DNA of 64,000 bases from Geitlerinema sp. BBD 1991-9. Lineage in GTDB: Bacteria > Cyanobacteriota > Cyanobacteriia > Cyanobacteriales > Geitlerinemataceae. The notes below the pieces were generated by a model. The model had not been told where the DNA came from, searched no databases, and saw only the letters and a list, made by a program, of their open reading frames with translations. The position numbers were made by a program, and so were the translations under genes. Numbering within the stretch: the first letter of the stretch is position 1; every line of letters begins with the position of its first letter. Positions 61,079 through 64,000 of the stretch are shown here, piece after piece. The stretch covers positions 186,001 to 250,000 of the forward strand of contig LWRO01000008.1 in the NCBI GenBank assembly GCA_001657325.1. The letters are read 5' to 3'.

Positions 61079-62731
61079 TTAAGGCGAGGCGCGAGGGGGA
61101 CTTCGCCGAAAAATGGTGACTTCGGGATTGATTTTATTAAAGTTCCCGGTGGCGTATCGGAGATCGGCGATCGCCACAAATGGCTCGATATGTAATAGGT
61201 TCCAAAGCGGCTGGCTTTGGTATTGAAAAACTTTTTTGTAATCGAGTTGTTCTCGATTGAGGCGAACAAACAGGTGTTTCTTGGGGGTCTCGTGTAAAAA
61301 TAGATTTTCGTTAAATAAACTGGTGGTTACAATATATTCGGGTTGCTCGTTCAAAACCTGTTCGACATCTTTCAAAATAGGCATTTCACCGAATTTTAAC
61401 ACCTCAGATCTGGGCAGAAAGCGAGTTGTGCCGATTCCCATAACTGAGGTATTAAGTGGGAACGACTCGTTCATCCAATGCTCGGCAGCGTAGCGGGAAT
61501 CTTGAATCATCAAGGTGTTGACGGAAGATCCGTAAAAGAAAGAGTATGTAAAAATAAGACAAATGATGGTTTTGATAAGTTTTCGTTTTTTGGGAAGCTG
61601 CAATAAGCGATAGCAAGCTTCACCCGCGAAAAGAGATAAGACAGCACAGATGGGTAGCAAAAAACGGTCTCTTGAATAGATGATAACGCTTAGAAAAGTT
61701 ATATAATAGGATGCGACAGGTACGAGCAAGAATAGATGAATTTTATATTTTGGGATTTTTTGAAATTTCAAGATTGCGATCGATAAGCCCAGAGCTACGA
61801 GAATCAAGATGGGAATACCCAATGAAAAAGTCAGATCGGATAGGGTTCGATCGAGCAATCTAAAATGCTCGATAATATTATGTTGGGGGCGAGACAATAA
61901 ATCTCCACTATTGTAACTTCCAGTGCCAGTTAAATAATTTAAATGTTTTAAAAATCCCGACCAATTAAATAGGAGATTCTGAAAAACAACAAACAGCCCC
62001 AATCCCGTTACCATGGGTAGATAAATGCGACGATCGAGGATTAAAGAAATTGGAGAATAGTACGATCGAGATTGTTTTTGATGTCGATATAAATCGAACA
62101 ACAAAAATAAAGTCGTTAAGACATATAATCCGTAAGCCTGATCCTTCGTGCAAACTGATACTGTCGCTGCTATGGCGAATCCTAAATAGTCTCGCAAACG
62201 ATGTGTTTTTAAGATTTTAATATAAAACCACAAAGACAGGCAAAACCAGAAGACATAAGGAACATCGGGATTGACGATTTTCGAGTAATAAAGGGTTGTT
62301 GGCAGCAGCGCAAAACTCAAAGCGGCAAATAAAGCGCTACTTTTTGACGAAATTTCTCGCCCACATTGATAAACGAGATAAACCGATCCAACTCCCATCA
62401 AGACACTCACAAATCGATTGACGAAATACATAAAACCATAAACTTTTAGATCGTAAAAATCCAGAAGTTTTAGCTTGGAGAGAACATAAACCGGCGCATA
62501 AGTCAAGCTGAGCAAATAGTAGTGAAGTGGCGGATATTTATCATGCCATCCCTGTGAAAATCTAACATCTATTCCGTCCCAGACCTTATAAGGCGGTATT
62601 TCATCCATCGCCCAGCCCCCTTTACTCGGCAATCCCCACCACATCCCGCAGACGTTTAAAATTAAACTCAAAACGCATATGACGACAATCGGGTCGGACA
62701 GAAAGGATTTACTGAAGCTATTTTTCGACAT
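61079..62731 (-). CDS. GT39/PMT-like integral membrane glycosyltransferase
   Basis: 550 aa with about 11 membrane segments (VVICVLSLILNVCGMWWGLP at the start, YFVNRFVSVLMGVGSVYLVY, LFAALSFALLPTTLYYS and others). The first loop carries the acidic motif expected of this fold (GGWAMDEIPPYKVWDG), followed by KYPPLHYYLL, the conserved aromatic-proline loop of dolichyl-phosphate-mannose-protein-mannosyltransferase-like and ArnT-like enzymes. NPDVPYVFWFCLSLWFYI marks the third loop. These enzymes use lipid-linked sugars as donors on the outer face of the membrane. The gene is clearly more AT-rich than its neighbours, consistent with acquisition by transfer. It lies 33 bases downstream of the GT4 gene on the same strand, probably one transcript. 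Confidence 0.85.
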   Translation of the reverse strand: MSKNSFSKSFLSDPIVVICVLSLILNVCGMWWGLPSKGGWAMDEIPPYKVWDGIDVRFSQGWHDKYPPLHYYLLSLTYAPVYVLSKLKLLDFYDLKVYGFMYFVNRFVSVLMGVGSVYLVYQCGREISSKSSALFAALSFALLPTTLYYSKIVNPDVPYVFWFCLSLWFYIKILKTHRLRDYLGFAIAATVSVCTKDQAYGLYVLTTLFLLFDLYRHQKQSRSYYSPISLILDRRIYLPMVTGLGLFVVFQNLLFNWSGFLKHLNYLTGTGSYNSGDLLSRPQHNIIEHFRLLDRTLSDLTFSLGIPILILVALGLSIAILKFQKIPKYKIHLFLLVPVASYYITFLSVIIYSRDRFLLPICAVLSLFAGEACYRLLQLPKKRKLIKTIICLIFTYSFFYGSSVNTLMIQDSRYAAEHWMNESFPLNTSVMGIGTTRFLPRSEVLKFGEMPILKDVEQVLNEQPEYIVTTSLFNENLFLHETPKKHLFVRLNREQLDYKKVFQYQSQPLWNLLHIEPFVAIADLRYATGNFNKINPEVTIFRRSPPRASP

Positions 62732-62764
62732 TTCTCTATGCGAGGTTTGTTTTTGGCACGTCCA

Positions 62765-63850
62765 TTAAGCCTGGTTAAAAAATTTGAAATGTTGTAAAAC
62801 GGCTTGAGTTTCTCGTCCGGTTTTGTCCCAGCTAAACTGACGAGATCGATCGAGTCCTGCTTGTCTGAGATTCGATCGAGCAGTTTCGTCAGTTGCGACT
62901 TGTTGCATGGCTGCGGAAATTTCTGCAACATTATAGGGATCGATAAGGATCGCAGCATTTCCGGCAACTTCTGGAATTGAAGCAACGTTCGAGGCAATGA
63001 CGGGACAACCACAGGCCATGGCTTCGAGAACAGGTAAGCCGAATCCTTCCCACAGCGATGGAAACACCAGCGAGATCGATCGATTCATTAAAACGGGGAG
63101 ATCGTCGCGTTTGACGTAGTCGAGGAATTTGATGCGATCGACCAACCCCAATTCAACGACTTGTGCTTGAAGCTGTGGCGTGTAGCGTCGATCGAACGAT
63201 CCGGCGATCCAAAACTCGCAATCGAGGGTTTTGGGGAGTTTCGCAAAGGCTTCGATCGAGCGACTGAGATTCTTATAAGGATCGTGACGGCCGATGTAGA
63301 GAAAATAGTTCCCCGTCGGGAGATCGAGAAAACGGTATCGAGATCGATCGAATCCCAGGGGAATCGAAACTAACTTCGAGGCGGAGATTCCGTAAAATTC
63401 GATCGTGTCGTTGGCTGTCGATTCGGAAATACAGATCGCCACCTGCGCCTGTTTCAACACCTGGGGAATGTAATAGCGGTGATAGAGGTTCATCGGGGAG
63501 AACCGCTTGGGAAACCGCATGGGGATGGCATCGTACACAGTCACAGCGTAACGCCCGTTCCATCCCAACGGGGCTTCAGTGATGGGTGAAAACAGAAAAT
63601 CGGCGTTGAGTTTTCGGTAAATCTGGGGTAAGTCGAACTGCGTCCACCACAGCCGCTTGAGATGTCCGCGAATTCCCTGTTCTGGCGTTTGTCCGGCGGG
63701 AATGGGATAACAGCGAAAGTCGGGAACGCACCGAGAGGTGAGTAACGTCGGATCGAGATTTTTTAAATGGGGAATCACGTTTAGCGCGTAGGTGCTAATT
63801 CCCGTGGGTTTCTCCATTAAAAACGAAAGGTTAATCAGCAATATTACCAC
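62765..63850 (-). CDS. GT4-family glycosyltransferase
   Basis: 361 aa from a GTG at 63850, with GGGAGAG very close upstream; alternative starts a few codons in are possible. The N-terminal domain begins ILLINLSFLMEKPTGISTYA, and VTVYDAIPMRFPKRFSP holds the conserved acidic DAIP segment. The C-terminal domain has FLYIGRHDPYKNLSRSIEAF and the nucleotide-sugar site FPSLWEGFGLPVLEAMACG, followed by CPVIASNVASIPEVAG. These are hallmarks of retaining GT-B enzymes that build cell-surface polysaccharides. It is the first gene of a minus-strand unit with the GT39-like gene. Its start abuts the structured segment at 63861-64000, which may have inserted into its upstream region. Confidence 0.92.
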   Translation of the reverse strand: MVILLINLSFLMEKPTGISTYALNVIPHLKNLDPTLLTSRCVPDFRCYPIPAGQTPEQGIRGHLKRLWWTQFDLPQIYRKLNADFLFSPITEAPLGWNGRYAVTVYDAIPMRFPKRFSPMNLYHRYYIPQVLKQAQVAICISESTANDTIEFYGISASKLVSIPLGFDRSRYRFLDLPTGNYFLYIGRHDPYKNLSRSIEAFAKLPKTLDCEFWIAGSFDRRYTPQLQAQVVELGLVDRIKFLDYVKRDDLPVLMNRSISLVFPSLWEGFGLPVLEAMACGCPVIASNVASIPEVAGNAAILIDPYNVAEISAAMQQVATDETARSNLRQAGLDRSRQFSWDKTGRETQAVLQHFKFFNQA

Positions 63851-63860
63851 CTCTCCCTAG

Positions 63861-64000
63861 AACAGCAGTACAAAAGTCGCGTCGGGTGTGTTCGCGGGCC
63901 ACCGAATTCGGTGGAAGTCCAGCTCGTGAAATTCCCACGAACGCCCCCCCATCACAACATCAAGCCTCCTGACTTCTGTACTGGCGCTCTAGCAACTGGT
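63861..64000 (+). ncRNA. Highly structured RNA candidate, HEARO / IscB omega-RNA-like (runs to the window edge)
   Basis: The last 140 bases contain nested inverted repeats. CAGTACAAAAGTC (63866-63878) pairs with GACTTCTGTACTG (63971-63983) with one mismatch. GTTCGCGGG (63890-63898) pairs with CCCACGAAC (63934-63942) with one mismatch. A perfect palindrome CCACCGAATTCGGTGG (63899-63914) forms a tetraloop hairpin, and CTCGTG / CACGA can form a competing inner stem. No open frame explains it. A closing long-range stem around multi-branched hairpins, GC-rich and in an intergenic space, fits the scaffold RNA upstream of IscB-type nuclease genes (HEARO RNA), which are common in cyanobacteria. The orientation is inferred: the protein gene would lie beyond base 64000 on the plus strand. 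It could also be another riboregulator. Confidence 0.48.

Noticed and set aside
1-64000. tRNA or rRNA genes
   Set aside because: I looked in the intergenic regions for tRNA T-loop (GGTTCGAATCC-like) and rRNA signatures and saw none; a covariance-model search would be more sensitive.

Overview
The window is chromosomal DNA of a cyanobacterium, most likely a filamentous or mat-forming one. The evidence is the gene content: cyanobacterial-type glycogen synthase and branching enzyme, DnaK1-like chaperone, divergent cyanobacterial Hfq next to dapF, DUF1818, ComFB, large RTX / DUF4347 / haemagglutinin-CHAT surface proteins. The sequence is also very rich in CGATCG-cored palindromes (HIP1-like), mostly as TCGATCGA. 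GC content is intermediate, with AT-rich patches over a sulfotransferase, a GT39-type membrane glycosyltransferase and a DUF3137 gene. I see no rRNA, tRNA or CRISPR array.

Layout. 0-1.5 kb: start of a cell-division pair (FtsL-like protein, then ftsI running off the left edge). 1.7-7.1 kb: lipoprotein, GST-like protein, small exported protein, glgB, prohibitin. 7.3-12.4 kb: a 1549-aa two-partner-secretion-type protein with a C-terminal CHAT caspase-like protease, downstream of a DUF1818 gene. 12.4-14.2 kb: a WecG/TagA-type glycosyltransferase whose C-terminus carries tandem MshEN-like (c-di-GMP-binding type) motifs, behind a hairpin-rich leader. 14.4-18.1 kb: dnaJ-dnaK and a small conserved gene. 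18.1-27.3 kb: a surface-protein island with two RTX proteins flanking a sulfotransferase gene broken by an in-frame TGA. 27.8-33.5 kb: multidomain tRNA nucleotidyltransferase, pyrF, glgA. 33.5-34.8 kb: a decayed accessory patch (gene relic, two orphan antitoxin-like genes, miniature elements). 34.8-49.3 kb: membrane and housekeeping genes (DUF2157/GDYXXLXY, cNMP-gated MscS channel, DUF3137-LemA, PD-(D/E)XK-like protein, dapF, hfq, Kef antiporter, M23 peptidase, ComFB). 49.4-58.1 kb: GTPase, SWIM protein plus SNF2 helicase (the helicase is split by an in-frame TAA), dienelactone-hydrolase-like protein, DUF3352 protein. 58.4-63.9 kb: envelope/polysaccharide genes (sugar transferase, glmM, GT39-like, GT4).

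Several genes point to envelope and matrix building: priming sugar transferase, WecG-type and GT4 transferases, glmM, secreted RTX/DUF11/CHAT proteins. glgA and glgB act together in glycogen synthesis although they are 26 kb apart.

The most interesting signals lie outside the ordinary genes. A highly structured, palindromic segment in the last 140 bases looks like the left end and guide RNA scaffold (HEARO/omega-RNA type) of an IscB-like element whose protein would lie beyond the window. A miniature transposon family (three good copies, 6-7 bp target duplications, terminal inverted repeats that differ between copies yet stay paired) has a GCGAACGGCCGTTCGC core. A second miniature family has GGGTGCATCTCA ends. 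Two otherwise intact genes carry single in-frame stop codons. All function calls rest on sequence recognition by eye; no database search was run.
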